A stretch of DNA of 38,167 nucleotides from Pseudomonadota bacterium (GTDB lineage Bacteria; Pseudomonadota; Alphaproteobacteria; Rhizobiales; Rhizobiaceae), in contig JAEXMK010000006.1 of the NCBI GenBank assembly GCA_023444445.1, positions 1 through 38,167 of the forward strand, written 5' to 3'. The position numbers and the translations under genes are program-made. Below the pieces are notes generated by a model that saw nothing but the letters and a program-made list of their open reading frames with translations, searched no databases and was not told the origin of the DNA. How positions within the stretch are numbered: the stretch's first letter is position 1; the number at the start of each line of letters is the position of its first letter. Below are positions 8,064 to 16,290 of this stretch, one piece after another.

Positions 8064-10781
8064 ATGGAACAAAGCCTTACGCGTTATATCTGGTCGCACA
8101 CGAAGCGGCAGCAGCTTTTCATTTTGCTGATCGTGGCCTTGTCGATGATCCCCTATTTCCTCGCCTTTGATCTGCCCAAGCAGATCGTCAACGGCCCAAT
8201 TCAGGGGGATGGGTTCGAAGGGGCGAATGCGACGCAGCTTTTCATGCATCTCACGGTCGATATTCCCTATTGGGGCACCGTGACATTGTTCCCCGGGCTT
8301 GAGCTCAACCGTATGTCGATGTTGATGGGACTGAGCCTGACATTTCTGGCGCTTGTCATCATCAACGGGCTCTTCAAATATTACATCAATACCTACAAGG
8401 GCCGCCTTGGCGAGCGGCTTCTGCGGCGTATCCGCTTCGAGCTCATCGACAAGATCCTGCGGTTCCCACCCTCGCATTTCAAGCGGGTCAAAGGTGCGGA
8501 AATCTCCAGCATGGTGAAGGACGAGGTGGAGCCGCTCGGCGGATTTACAGGCGACGCCTTCGTGCAGCCGGCACTTCTCGGCGGCCAGGCACTCTCCGCG
8601 CTCTTCTTCATTCTCGTACAGAATTTCTGGCTCGGCCTGATCGCGGCCTTCATGGCGGCAATCCAGGTGGGCATCATTCCGAAGATGCGTCGCCGCCTCA
8701 TCGAACTCGGTCGCCAGCGGCAGCTGAGCGCCCGCCAGCTTGCCGGACGCATCGGCGAAATGGTCGATGGCATCGGCACGATCCACGCCTATGACACCTC
8801 CAACTACGAACGCGCCGATGCCTCGCACCGGCTCGGCGACATCTTCAAGATCCGTTACGATCTCTACCAGTGGAAGTTTCTGGTCAAATTCATCAATAAC
8901 TTCCTCGCGCAGCTCACACCCTTCTTCTTTTATGCGCTCGGCGGATATCTAACCCTGAAGGGCAGCCTTGACGTCGGCCAGCTGGTCGCCGTCATCAACG
9001 CCTATAAGGAACTGCCCGGACCATTGAAGGAACTGATCGACTGGGATCAGGCACGTCAGGACGTGCAGGTGAAATATGAGCAGGTCTTCGAACAGTTCAA
9101 CACTCCGAACATGATCGACGAAAAGGTGCAGAAACTCTCTCCCGGCGCCGTTTCGCCCATCGCCGCACCGCTCGTCATTGCCAATCTGACGCTCGAAGAT
9201 GACAGCGGCAGCCGGCTTCTGGAGCAGGCATCGCTGAAGATCGAGCCCGGCGAGGTGATCGCCATCGTCGGCGGCTCGGGAGCCGAAGCGCTGGCGGATG
9301 CGATCGGCCGCACGCTCTGGCCAATCTCGGGCAAGGTCAGCATCAACGATGTCGACATATTGGAACTTCCGGAATCGCTGACCGGGCGACGCATTTCCTA
9401 TGTCTCCTCGGACAGTTATTTCTTCCACGCCAGTCTGAAGGACAATCTGCTTTACGGCCTCAAGCACGCCCCGCTTGCAGACAAGACCTACGAGGGCGCT
9501 GCGCTGGAGCACCGCAAGTGGGAAGTCCGCGAAGCCAAGATGGCGGGAAATCCGCTGATCGACATCAACAGCGAATGGATCGATTACGCGTCGAGCCCGG
9601 CCGGCGACGGCAGGCCGGAAAATCTCATTCAGGCCATTCTGGACGTGCTAGACAGCGTGGAACTGTCCCAGGATATTCTGGAGTTCGCGCTGCGCTCATC
9701 GATCGATCCTTTGAGCGATCTACACCTTGCCGCCCGTATCGTGGAACTGCGGCACGTGCTGCGTGCCGAACTGGAAAAGGAAAATCTGAGCGGCCTCATC
9801 GCTCCCTTCGAGCTGGAGAGCTACAACAGCGAAGCGACGGTCGGTGAAAACCTGTTGTTCGGCACCATGCGTGACTCGTCGCAATCCATCAGAACTGTCA
9901 TCGAAAGCGACTATTTCCGCTCGCTCATGCGCGAAACCGGCCTCGTCAAAACCCTGTTCGAAATGGGTTACACGATCGCTGAAAACATCGTGGAAATCTT
10001 CGCCGACCTGCCGGGGGACCACCCCTTTTTCCAGCAGCTTACCTTCATGACGCCGGATGACATTCCGGTCTATCAGCAGATGCTGCAGCGGCTTCAGGGA
10101 AAGAGTTTCGACGAAGCCAATGAAAACGAAAAGCGCGCAATGCTGCGGCTCAGCTTCTTCTACATCGAGCCTCGCCAGCGTTTTGGTCTTCTCACGCCAG
10201 AGATCATGAACCGGATCGTCGAGGTCCGCCACATGTTCCACGAGAAGCTGCCCGACAGCCTGAAAAACGTGATCGAAATCTACGACCCGACCAAGTACAT
10301 GAGCGCCACCAGCCTTCTGGATAACATCCTCTTCGGCAAGGTGAGCCATCGTTATACCGACGCCTCACGGCGCATTACACGTATCGTCGCGGATGTCATG
10401 CGCAAGCAGGGCGTTTACGAGCGGGTGCTGGCCGTGGGGCTGGATTTCAACCTGGGTGCCGGCGGCAAGCGGCTTGGCCCGCTGCAGCGCCAAAAGCTCA
10501 ATCTCGCGCGGGCGCTGATCCGCAAATCCGATTATTACGTCTTTAATCGCCCTCTTCCCGGCCTCGATCCCCGACAGCAGGAAGAAATTGTCGAACGGGT
10601 CATCACACTTCTGAAACAGAACAACACTAACCCCTCGATCGTGTGGGTTCTCTCGAATGCACACCTCTCACGCATGTTCGATCGGGTGATCGTCGTTCAT
10701 CAAGGCCTGATCACGGCTGATGGAAGTTACGAGACTCTCGCCGAGGAAAACGGTACATTCAAGGAAATGGTCGCGACATAA
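8064..10781 (+). CDS. ABC-exporter-like protein with degenerate, expanded nucleotide-binding domain
   Basis: A 905-residue protein. Residues 1-345 form an ABC-exporter type membrane domain with hydrophobic segments near 17-36, 87-107, 168-203 and 275-300. Residues 370-905 are an NBD-like region about twice the usual length. Its Walker A reads GGSGAEALAD (403-412), losing the GKS/T. The Walker B/catalytic Glu region reads YYVFNRPLPGLD (824-835), with DE replaced by NR. The signature region reads GKRLGPLQRQK (801-811) instead of LSGGQ. A His remains at 867 (H-loop position). Between the post-Q-loop segment (452-466) and the signature region are about 300 extra residues containing a repeated unit. 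Typical ATP hydrolysis looks impossible. The next genes encode a cyclic-nucleotide receptor and a cyclase, so a regulatory or sensor role is plausible. Confidence 0.88.
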   Translation: MEQSLTRYIWSHTKRQQLFILLIVALSMIPYFLAFDLPKQIVNGPIQGDGFEGANATQLFMHLTVDIPYWGTVTLFPGLELNRMSMLMGLSLTFLALVIINGLFKYYINTYKGRLGERLLRRIRFELIDKILRFPPSHFKRVKGAEISSMVKDEVEPLGGFTGDAFVQPALLGGQALSALFFILVQNFWLGLIAAFMAAIQVGIIPKMRRRLIELGRQRQLSARQLAGRIGEMVDGIGTIHAYDTSNYERADASHRLGDIFKIRYDLYQWKFLVKFINNFLAQLTPFFFYALGGYLTLKGSLDVGQLVAVINAYKELPGPLKELIDWDQARQDVQVKYEQVFEQFNTPNMIDEKVQKLSPGAVSPIAAPLVIANLTLEDDSGSRLLEQASLKIEPGEVIAIVGGSGAEALADAIGRTLWPISGKVSINDVDILELPESLTGRRISYVSSDSYFFHASLKDNLLYGLKHAPLADKTYEGAALEHRKWEVREAKMAGNPLIDINSEWIDYASSPAGDGRPENLIQAILDVLDSVELSQDILEFALRSSIDPLSDLHLAARIVELRHVLRAELEKENLSGLIAPFELESYNSEATVGENLLFGTMRDSSQSIRTVIESDYFRSLMRETGLVKTLFEMGYTIAENIVEIFADLPGDHPFFQQLTFMTPDDIPVYQQMLQRLQGKSFDEANENEKRAMLRLSFFYIEPRQRFGLLTPEIMNRIVEVRHMFHEKLPDSLKNVIEIYDPTKYMSATSLLDNILFGKVSHRYTDASRRITRIVADVMRKQGVYERVLAVGLDFNLGAGGKRLGPLQRQKLNLARALIRKSDYYVFNRPLPGLDPRQQEEIVERVITLLKQNNTNPSIVWVLSNAHLSRMFDRVIVVHQGLITADGSYETLAEENGTFKEMVAT

Positions 10782-10824
10782 CACCAAGAATGTGACCGAG
10801 GTGGAACCAGAACAGGATAGGGCA

Positions 10825-11280
10825 ATGCTGTTTAAAGACGAAATTCAGATGCTGAAAAGGGTCCCGTTTTTTTCGGAAATGGAACCGTCCAAACTCAAAC
10901 TGCTCGCATTCGCGTCCGATCGGGTATCCTATCACGCCGGGGATGTACTGTTCCGGCAGGGAGATGTCGGCGACGCGGCCTATGTGCTCTTGACCGGAAA
11001 AGTCGATGTTCTCGTCGATTCCCCTTCGGGCACGCTGAAAGTGGCGGAAATGACCGGTAATGCCATTGTCGGTGAAATCGCAATTCTCTGTGACAGCGTT
11101 AGAACCGCGACCGTCCGCGCCTCCACCAATGTGGAAGCCCTGCGTATCGGCAAGGAACAGTTCTTCAAGCTCATGTCCGATTTCCCCGACATCACGATCA
11201 AGGTCATGCGGGTTCTCGCCGAACGCCTCACCCAGACGACGACTGAGCTGAGCAAAGCTCGCGCAGGCACCAGGACATAA
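10825..11280 (+). CDS. Stand-alone cyclic nucleotide-binding domain protein
   Basis: A 151-residue protein that is essentially one cNMP-binding beta-roll (about 10-125) plus a short C-terminal helix. The phosphate-binding cassette is GEIAILCDSVRTA (83-95), with the conserved Glu84 and Arg93, so cAMP or cGMP binding is likely intact. There is no helix-turn-helix, so it is not a CRP-type transcription factor; it should act by protein contact. I chose the ATG at 10825, with a GGATAGGG run just upstream, although the frame stays open further 5' into the end of the preceding gene. It follows the degenerate ABC gene by 43 bases and is probably co-transcribed with it. Confidence 0.88.
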   Translation: MLFKDEIQMLKRVPFFSEMEPSKLKLLAFASDRVSYHAGDVLFRQGDVGDAAYVLLTGKVDVLVDSPSGTLKVAEMTGNAIVGEIAILCDSVRTATVRASTNVEALRIGKEQFFKLMSDFPDITIKVMRVLAERLTQTTTELSKARAGTRT

Positions 11281-11470
11281 ACGACAATTCCTTGCTACCT
11301 TGAATGGCGATATTGGAAAAATAAATGTCGTACTATTGCAATATAAATGAAATGCTGACTGAATAAGGGGTAAAGGCAGCCGCTCCGACAAGGGCGGATA
11401 TAAGAATCTATAGAGACAACGGGCTTCATGGGAGGAAGCGTGCAAGATTCCGTTGTTATTGGGGTGTGCT

Positions 11471-12331
11471 ATGGCGTTCAATTCCGACACAACACGTCGG
11501 GAAAGTAATAGAAATTTTCGGGTAAAGATCTGGGGTGCGCGGGGAACGCTTCCCGTTTCAGGTGAAAACTTCCGAAAATACGGCGGGAATACAATCTGCA
11601 TTGAGGTAAGGTGCGGCGATCACGTTCTTTTGTTCGATGCCGGCTCCGGCCTGCACCCCGCTGGCCTTGCCTTGCGGGCGGAAGGCGTTACCGACGTCAA
11701 CCTTTTCTTCTCGCACTGTCACTACGACCACATTGTCGGCTTCCCCTATTTCAAGCCCTTTTATAACAGCGCCAACGATGTCGCCATCTGGTCGGGCCAC
11801 CTTGCCGGAAGCATGACTACCCGGGAAATGCTCAAGGATTTCATGAGCCCTCCCTGGTTCCCGGTGCCCCTTGAAATTTGCTGCGCAAAGATCGCGACGC
11901 GGGATTTCAAGGCGGGTGACGTGCTCGATGTGCATCCCGGCCTGTCGATCAGAACCGGAATGCTCAACCATCCCGGCAATGCCATCGGATACAGGCTGGA
12001 TTGGGAAGGTAAGTCGCTCGCCATCATCACCGACACCGAACATGAGCCCGGAAACATCGACGAAACCGTGCTTGATCTCATCAGGGATGTCGATCTTTTC
12101 CTCTATGACGCCATGTTCACCGACGAGGAAATGGGCCTATACCGCGGTTATGGCCATTCTTCCTGGCAGCAGGCGATCCGCCTTGCCAAGCTCGCCGACG
12201 CGAAAAATGTCGGTTTCATCCACCATGCGCCAAGCCGCAGCGACGAAGAACTGGACGATATCGAAAAACAGGCGAAAGCCGAGTTCAACGGTGCATTCGC
12301 AGCGATGGACGGACAGATTATCGAACTCTGA
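11471..12331 (+). CDS. MBL-fold metallo-hydrolase, candidate cyclic-nucleotide phosphodiesterase
   Basis: A 286-residue metallo-beta-lactamase-fold protein. The metal motif HxHxDH is at 82-87 (HCHYDH). Further ligands are likely His167, Asp188 (TDTEH), and His229 or His252. The N-terminal segment GTLPVSGENFRKYGGNT (25-41) followed by FDAGSG (55-60) is typical of the phosphodiesterase-like branch of the superfamily, rather than of beta-lactamases or glyoxalases. The ATG at 11471 has GGGGTG about 6 bases upstream, whereas an upstream TTG in the same frame lacks one. It sits between a cNMP receptor gene and a cyclase gene, which makes cyclic-nucleotide turnover an attractive role. The sequence alone does not fix the substrate. 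Confidence 0.82.
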   Translation: MAFNSDTTRRESNRNFRVKIWGARGTLPVSGENFRKYGGNTICIEVRCGDHVLLFDAGSGLHPAGLALRAEGVTDVNLFFSHCHYDHIVGFPYFKPFYNSANDVAIWSGHLAGSMTTREMLKDFMSPPWFPVPLEICCAKIATRDFKAGDVLDVHPGLSIRTGMLNHPGNAIGYRLDWEGKSLAIITDTEHEPGNIDETVLDLIRDVDLFLYDAMFTDEEMGLYRGYGHSSWQQAIRLAKLADAKNVGFIHHAPSRSDEELDDIEKQAKAEFNGAFAAMDGQIIEL

Positions 12332-12337
12332 TCGCAA

Positions 12338-12353
12338 CCCGGCGTCCGCCGGG
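12338..12353 (+). terminator. Possible weak terminator hairpin after the MBL gene
   Basis: CCCGGC (12338-12343) and GCCGGG (12348-12353) form a 6-base GC stem with a 4-base loop, starting 7 bases after the stop codon at 12331. Only CTT follows, not a real T-run, so termination may be weak or may depend on other factors. Confidence 0.4.
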
Positions 12354-12402
12354 CTTCGACGTTAAACCGCTTTTCGACATCCTCACGGAACACCCTTCAC
12401 AA

Positions 12403-12447
12403 TGCGTGCATTGCGAACACGCACAATTGACCAGTTCCGATCAATTG
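12403..12447. promoter_or_regulatory. Two adjacent inverted repeats before the cyclase gene (candidate operators)
   Basis: TGCGTG-N9-CACGCA spans 12403-12423 and CAATTGA-N10-TCAATTG spans 12424-12447. The arms are perfect in both, and the two sites abut. Their centres are about 22 bases apart, close to two helical turns, so two dimers could bind on the same DNA face. Neither matches the CRP (TGTGA-N6-TCACA) or FNR (TTGAT-N4-ATCAA) consensus. They lie about 160-200 bases before the ATG at 12604 in a 272-base spacer. The role is inferred from symmetry and position only. Confidence 0.4.
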
Positions 12448-12603
12448 CTCCATGATATTGCCATGAGGCCATCTGCATTTGGCGTATTTCCAAGGAAGGC
12501 GAACCCCGGTTTCCCGTCCCGAAATTCGACAAAACGGTCTAAGAGATCGCCACCATTTATTGCACGATGATTCTATGCCGAACGGCCATCTGATGGGATT
12601 TGC

Positions 12604-14298
12604 ATGATCCGTTTCTTTTCGGAGACCAATTTAAGACGTGCCCGGATTTCATCCGGTCTCATCATATTCGCTTTCGTTTTTTCCCACCTCGCCAATCATT
12701 CCCTTGCACTCATCTCCATCGACACGGCCGAACGGGCGCGCAAATGGTTCAGCCTGATCTGGCTCAATCCGGTCAGCAGCGCACTGTTTTACGGGTCGGT
12801 CGTGGGGCATGTCTGTCTCGTCCTGCGTTCGCTCTATCTGCGCAGGACGCTGCGCATGCCGCTGCGTGAGGCGCTTCAGGTCATATTCGGCCTGTCGATC
12901 CCGTTTCTGATCATCGGCCACGCCGTCAATATCCGCGTCTCGCATATGCTTTATGGCATCGACGTCGGTTATTATTCCGTCATCCGCAGGCTGTGGATCA
13001 ACAACCCCATCGGGGGTGCGTGGCAAAGCATCGCATTGATCGTCATCTGGACCCATGGATGCATCGGCCTCTATTTCTGGCTGCGATACCGCGACTGGTA
13101 TCCAAAAATCGCCGGGCTGTTCATGACTGTCGTGGTGATGCTGCCGCTTCTGGCATTGCTGGGCTTCAGCGATGCAGGCCGCTGGCTGGAAGAAGTCGAT
13201 CGGAAATATGCGCTTCCGCCCGGGCTTTCGGATAACACTATCCAGAGAGACGAACTCCCGCTGCAAAGGGAGATGGAAACGCGAATTCGGTTCATTACCA
13301 GCACAACCGAAGCTCTTTTTGCCGGCGCGATCGTGCTTGTCTTCGTCTTACGCGGTGTGCGGAGCTTCCGGCAACGGCTGACCGCGATTGAAATCCACTA
13401 TGAACAGGGCGCGCAAGCCCGTATCCCGGCCGGGTTCAGCATTCTCGAAGCGAGCCGCCTCGCGGGCATCCCGCATTACTCCGTCTGCGGCGGCAAGGGG
13501 CGCTGTTCCACCTGTCGTGTCAAGGTTTTAAACAGCAAGGGCCCGCTTCCACCACCCGGCGATATCGAGCAGACGACGTTGAGGCGTATCCACGCCGATT
13601 CGGACGTGCGGCTCGGCTGTCAGCTGCGTCCCACCAGCGATCTCGACATCGCGCTTCTCGTCTCACCCCCCCGAGAGAGCGATCTGCCGGCAGATGCCCA
13701 ACCGGCGCGCCCCGGTCGGGAAGAGGAAATCGCCATCCTCTTCTGCGATCTGCGGAATTTCACCACGCTGTCCGAAGCGAAGCTGCCCTATGATGTGGTC
13801 TTCCTTCTCAACCGCTACTTCACCATCGTCGGCCAGGCCGTAGAACAGGCCGGTGGCCATCTCGATAAATTCATCGGCGATGGCGCCATGGCTCTTTTTG
13901 GACTCGGCGAGGATACGGACCGGGCCTGCCGCAACGCCATGAAGGCAGCCGCCACCATATTGCGGGATATCGCAATCCTGAACGAGGGGTTGGAAAAACA
14001 ATTCGCCGTCCGTCTGGAAGTGGTGGTCGGCATTCATGCCGGCCCGAGCATCGTCGGCGTGATGGGATATGGCGCGGCAAAAACCCTGACGGCCATCGGC
14101 GATACCGTGAACGTGGCAAGCCGGCTCGAATCCAAAGCTAAAGAATTCGGCGCCGCCATCGTCGTTTCCGAACCGGCTCTCATTCAGGCGGGGCAGGATA
14201 TTGCCGACCTCAGAAGCGAAGAAATCACCATTCGCGGACGAAACTCGCAGATGAGAGTGTATCTGCTCTCAAGAGAAGAGAGCGAGCGTTATCTCTGA
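12604..14298 (+). CDS. Membrane adenylate/guanylate cyclase with His-rich TM domain and 2Fe-2S ferredoxin domain
   Basis: A 564-residue three-part protein. Residues 1-255 carry about six membrane segments with His28, His32, His69, His106, His114 and His151 in or beside helices, reminiscent of the haem-b anchor of succinate dehydrogenase/fumarate reductase. Residues 262-355 are a plant-type ferredoxin domain with Cys295, Cys301, Cys304 and Cys339 (CX5CX2C...C). Residues 375-556 are a class III cyclase with metal Asp382 (FCDLRNFT) and Asp426 (FIGDG), Lys422, Asp500 (AIGDTVN), Asn503 and Arg507. Lys422 and Asp500 favour ATP over GTP. All catalytic residues appear present. The architecture suggests that cAMP synthesis is controlled by membrane redox or quinone state. 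The haem claim is inference; the 2Fe-2S and cyclase assignments are strong. Confidence 0.92.
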   Translation: MIRFFSETNLRRARISSGLIIFAFVFSHLANHSLALISIDTAERARKWFSLIWLNPVSSALFYGSVVGHVCLVLRSLYLRRTLRMPLREALQVIFGLSIPFLIIGHAVNIRVSHMLYGIDVGYYSVIRRLWINNPIGGAWQSIALIVIWTHGCIGLYFWLRYRDWYPKIAGLFMTVVVMLPLLALLGFSDAGRWLEEVDRKYALPPGLSDNTIQRDELPLQREMETRIRFITSTTEALFAGAIVLVFVLRGVRSFRQRLTAIEIHYEQGAQARIPAGFSILEASRLAGIPHYSVCGGKGRCSTCRVKVLNSKGPLPPPGDIEQTTLRRIHADSDVRLGCQLRPTSDLDIALLVSPPRESDLPADAQPARPGREEEIAILFCDLRNFTTLSEAKLPYDVVFLLNRYFTIVGQAVEQAGGHLDKFIGDGAMALFGLGEDTDRACRNAMKAAATILRDIAILNEGLEKQFAVRLEVVVGIHAGPSIVGVMGYGAAKTLTAIGDTVNVASRLESKAKEFGAAIVVSEPALIQAGQDIADLRSEEITIRGRNSQMRVYLLSREESERYL

Positions 14299-14335
14299 GG
14301 CAGCCACGACGCTTCCCGCATCGGGCTGTCCAACC

Positions 14336-14818
14336 TCAAATTTTACGATAGAGAAAATAGCGATCCGTCGGCACGGTTTCCGGCACCGGCAGCGGTTTCA
14401 GCATGGCATGATCGAGCGGCAGGCCGCTGATGGCGATACCGCCTTTCGCCAGCATGCCCGCAGCAAGATCGGGCAACCACGTCAGGGTGACCGCATCCTT
14501 TTCCGGATAGCCCGTGCCGATATCGGCATGCACCATCGCCGCATCCGTGCCGATGAAGGCTGGAGCGGTTTGCGAGATCTCACCGATCACAAGATCCTCT
14601 TCTGCCGGAACGGAAGAGGCATGGGCACCCATGGCCCTGTCAAAAGCGATGATGCGGCGGTTGGGAAACAGTTCCCGCAGATGATTGAAAGTACGCCCGT
14701 TTCCAAGCCCTATTTCCATGAGCGCGCCCTGCTCAGGCAGATCAAGATCGGCCTCGACATGGTTGAGGATGTCGCGCTGCGCGGTCAACCGACGAATGAA
14801 GCTGTCCAGTCTGCTCAT
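14336..14818 (-). CDS. Small class I SAM-dependent methyltransferase-like protein
   Basis: A 160-residue protein with the SAM-binding motif I EIGLGNGRT (35-43) and an acidic residue ending strand 2 (FDRAMG, Asp60). It lacks a large substrate domain, so it is a minimal Rossmann methyltransferase. The start is taken at the ATG at 14818, which lies 4 bases after the dehydrogenase stop; the frame is open further upstream but would run into that gene. It is probably translationally coupled to the nucleotide-sugar dehydrogenase, so its target may be a sugar or a lipid-linked intermediate. The substrate is unknown. It converges on the cyclase gene, with 37 bases between the two stops. Confidence 0.78.
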   Translation of the reverse strand: MSRLDSFIRRLTAQRDILNHVEADLDLPEQGALMEIGLGNGRTFNHLRELFPNRRIIAFDRAMGAHASSVPAEEDLVIGEISQTAPAFIGTDAAMVHADIGTGYPEKDAVTLTWLPDLAAGMLAKGGIAISGLPLDHAMLKPLPVPETVPTDRYFLYRKI

Positions 14819-14822
14819 ATTA

Positions 14823-16163
14823 TCAGGCCTTGATGATGTGTTTTGCGGCGATATCCCGACGCGCGAAGACATTTCGTGTATCGACGATCAGCGGCGCCCA
14901 GTCGCTGAGCGCCGCATAGTCGACATTGTCGTGATCCGTCGCGACAAGAACGGCGTCGAAGCCGCCAATGGTCTCACTGTCCCATGATACGGATTTCATG
15001 CCCATCAGGTGGCTATATTCCCGGGTTTTCGGAATTTCCGCCACATAGGGATCGAAATAGGCCGCTTCGCCGCCGCGCTCCTGAATGAGCTCCAGGAGCT
15101 TCAGCGATGGACTTTCGCGAATATCGGGCACGTTTTTCTTGTAAGCGAGACCGACAACCAGCACCTTCGAGCGGCTGAGCGCCTTGCCGGAATGAATATC
15201 GAGCGCTTCGGCAACCCGCCCGACGACATGGCGCGGCATGCCGGTATTGATCTCGCCGGCAAGTTCGATGAACCGGGTCGGCAGTTCATATTCGCGCGAT
15301 TTCCAGGTGAGATAGAACGGGTCGATCGGTATGCAATGGCCGCCGAGACCCGGCCCGGGATAAAACGGCATGAAGCCGAAGGGCTTGGTTTTCGCCGCAT
15401 CGATCACTTCCCATATGTCGATACCCATCGCCTCGTAGACGACCTTGAGTTCGTTGACGAGCGCGATATTGACGGCACGGAACACGTTTTCGGTGATTTT
15501 AACCGCCTCAGCCGTGGCATTGGTGGAAACCGGAACAATCTTCTTCACCACCGAGCCGTAGAAGGCGGCCATTAGCTTTCCGGCAGCTTCGCCGTCACCG
15601 GCAACGACCTTAGGAATGGTCGAGGTCTCGAAATCACGATTGCCCGGATCTTCCCGCTCCGGCGAAAAGCCAATGAAGAAATCGACGCCGGAGACGAGGC
15701 CGGTATTCTCCAAAATGGTCTTCACCACCCCGTCCGTCGTACCGGGATAGGTGGTCGATTCCAGCACCACGAGCTGCCCCTTGCGCAGATGCGCGGCAAT
15801 CTCCCGGCACGTCTTTTCAACGTAGGAAAGGTCCGGCTCTCGATATTTCGTCAGCGGCGTCGGCACGCAGATGGCGATCACATCACATTCGCCCAATCTG
15901 GAGAAATCGCTGGTGGCAACGAACCCGTCATCCGGCCGAACACTTGCCAGCACCTCATCCGAAACCGCCTCGATATAACTGCGGGCCGCTTCGATCGCGG
16001 TAATTTTGCCGGGGTCAATGTCGAAACCGACGACTTTGAAACCAGCTTTGGCAACCGTCATGGCAAGCGGCAGGCCGACATAGCCGAGGCCGATCACCCC
16101 CGCTTTAGCGCTTCTGTTTTCGATACTGGAAAGCAAGGTCTGGGAAATGTCTGGAGAAGTCAA
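14823..16163 (-). CDS. Nucleotide-sugar (UDP-HexNAc type) 6-dehydrogenase
   Basis: A 446-residue UDP-glucose/GDP-mannose dehydrogenase family member. The NAD-binding motif is GLGYVG (25-30) with FDID at 47-50. The catalytic Cys277 lies in GGHCIPIDPFYL. The segment PGPGLGGHCIPIDPFY resembles UDP-GlcNAc 6-dehydrogenases such as WbpA more than UDP-glucose dehydrogenase. It oxidises a UDP-sugar to the uronic acid with two NAD+ and would feed an acidic polysaccharide or O-antigen. The start is TTG at 16161-16163; the next Met (35) lies inside the Rossmann fold, so TTG is required, with GGAG about 10 bases upstream. The methyltransferase gene follows after 4 bases. The family is certain; the exact sugar is not. 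Confidence 0.93.
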   Translation of the reverse strand: MTSPDISQTLLSSIENRSAKAGVIGLGYVGLPLAMTVAKAGFKVVGFDIDPGKITAIEAARSYIEAVSDEVLASVRPDDGFVATSDFSRLGECDVIAICVPTPLTKYREPDLSYVEKTCREIAAHLRKGQLVVLESTTYPGTTDGVVKTILENTGLVSGVDFFIGFSPEREDPGNRDFETSTIPKVVAGDGEAAGKLMAAFYGSVVKKIVPVSTNATAEAVKITENVFRAVNIALVNELKVVYEAMGIDIWEVIDAAKTKPFGFMPFYPGPGLGGHCIPIDPFYLTWKSREYELPTRFIELAGEINTGMPRHVVGRVAEALDIHSGKALSRSKVLVVGLAYKKNVPDIRESPSLKLLELIQERGGEAAYFDPYVAEIPKTREYSHLMGMKSVSWDSETIGGFDAVLVATDHDNVDYAALSDWAPLIVDTRNVFARRDIAAKHIIKA

Positions 16164-16176
16164 AGCGTGTCACGCT
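16164..16176. repeat. 13-base palindrome AGCGTG-T-CACGCT abutting a TTG start codon
   Basis: Perfect 6-base arms flank a single T immediately 5' of the TTG start of the dehydrogenase gene, between it and its GGAG ribosome binding site. It could be a protein binding site or one copy of a dispersed palindromic element. The one-base loop is too tight for an RNA hairpin without opening two or more base pairs. Confidence 0.4.
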
Positions 16177-16290
16177 CCGCGCATGTGCAAAAGATGCCTT
16201 TCAGTTGGGCAAGAATGACCGACCTGTCAAGGCTCGTCCCTTTCAAATTCCGGTTGACGCCCAAGCCGTCGGCAACGCACAACCATCGCC

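Noticed and set aside
11334..11343. TATTGCAATA, a 10-base palindrome before the MBL gene
   Set aside because: Short and AT-rich; expected by chance in an intergenic stretch and not supported by any second copy nearby.
12424..12447. FNR/CRP-like reading of the inverted repeat before the cyclase gene
   Set aside because: Half-site spacing (9-10 bases) is too long for FNR (4) or CRP (6), so no known regulator is named.
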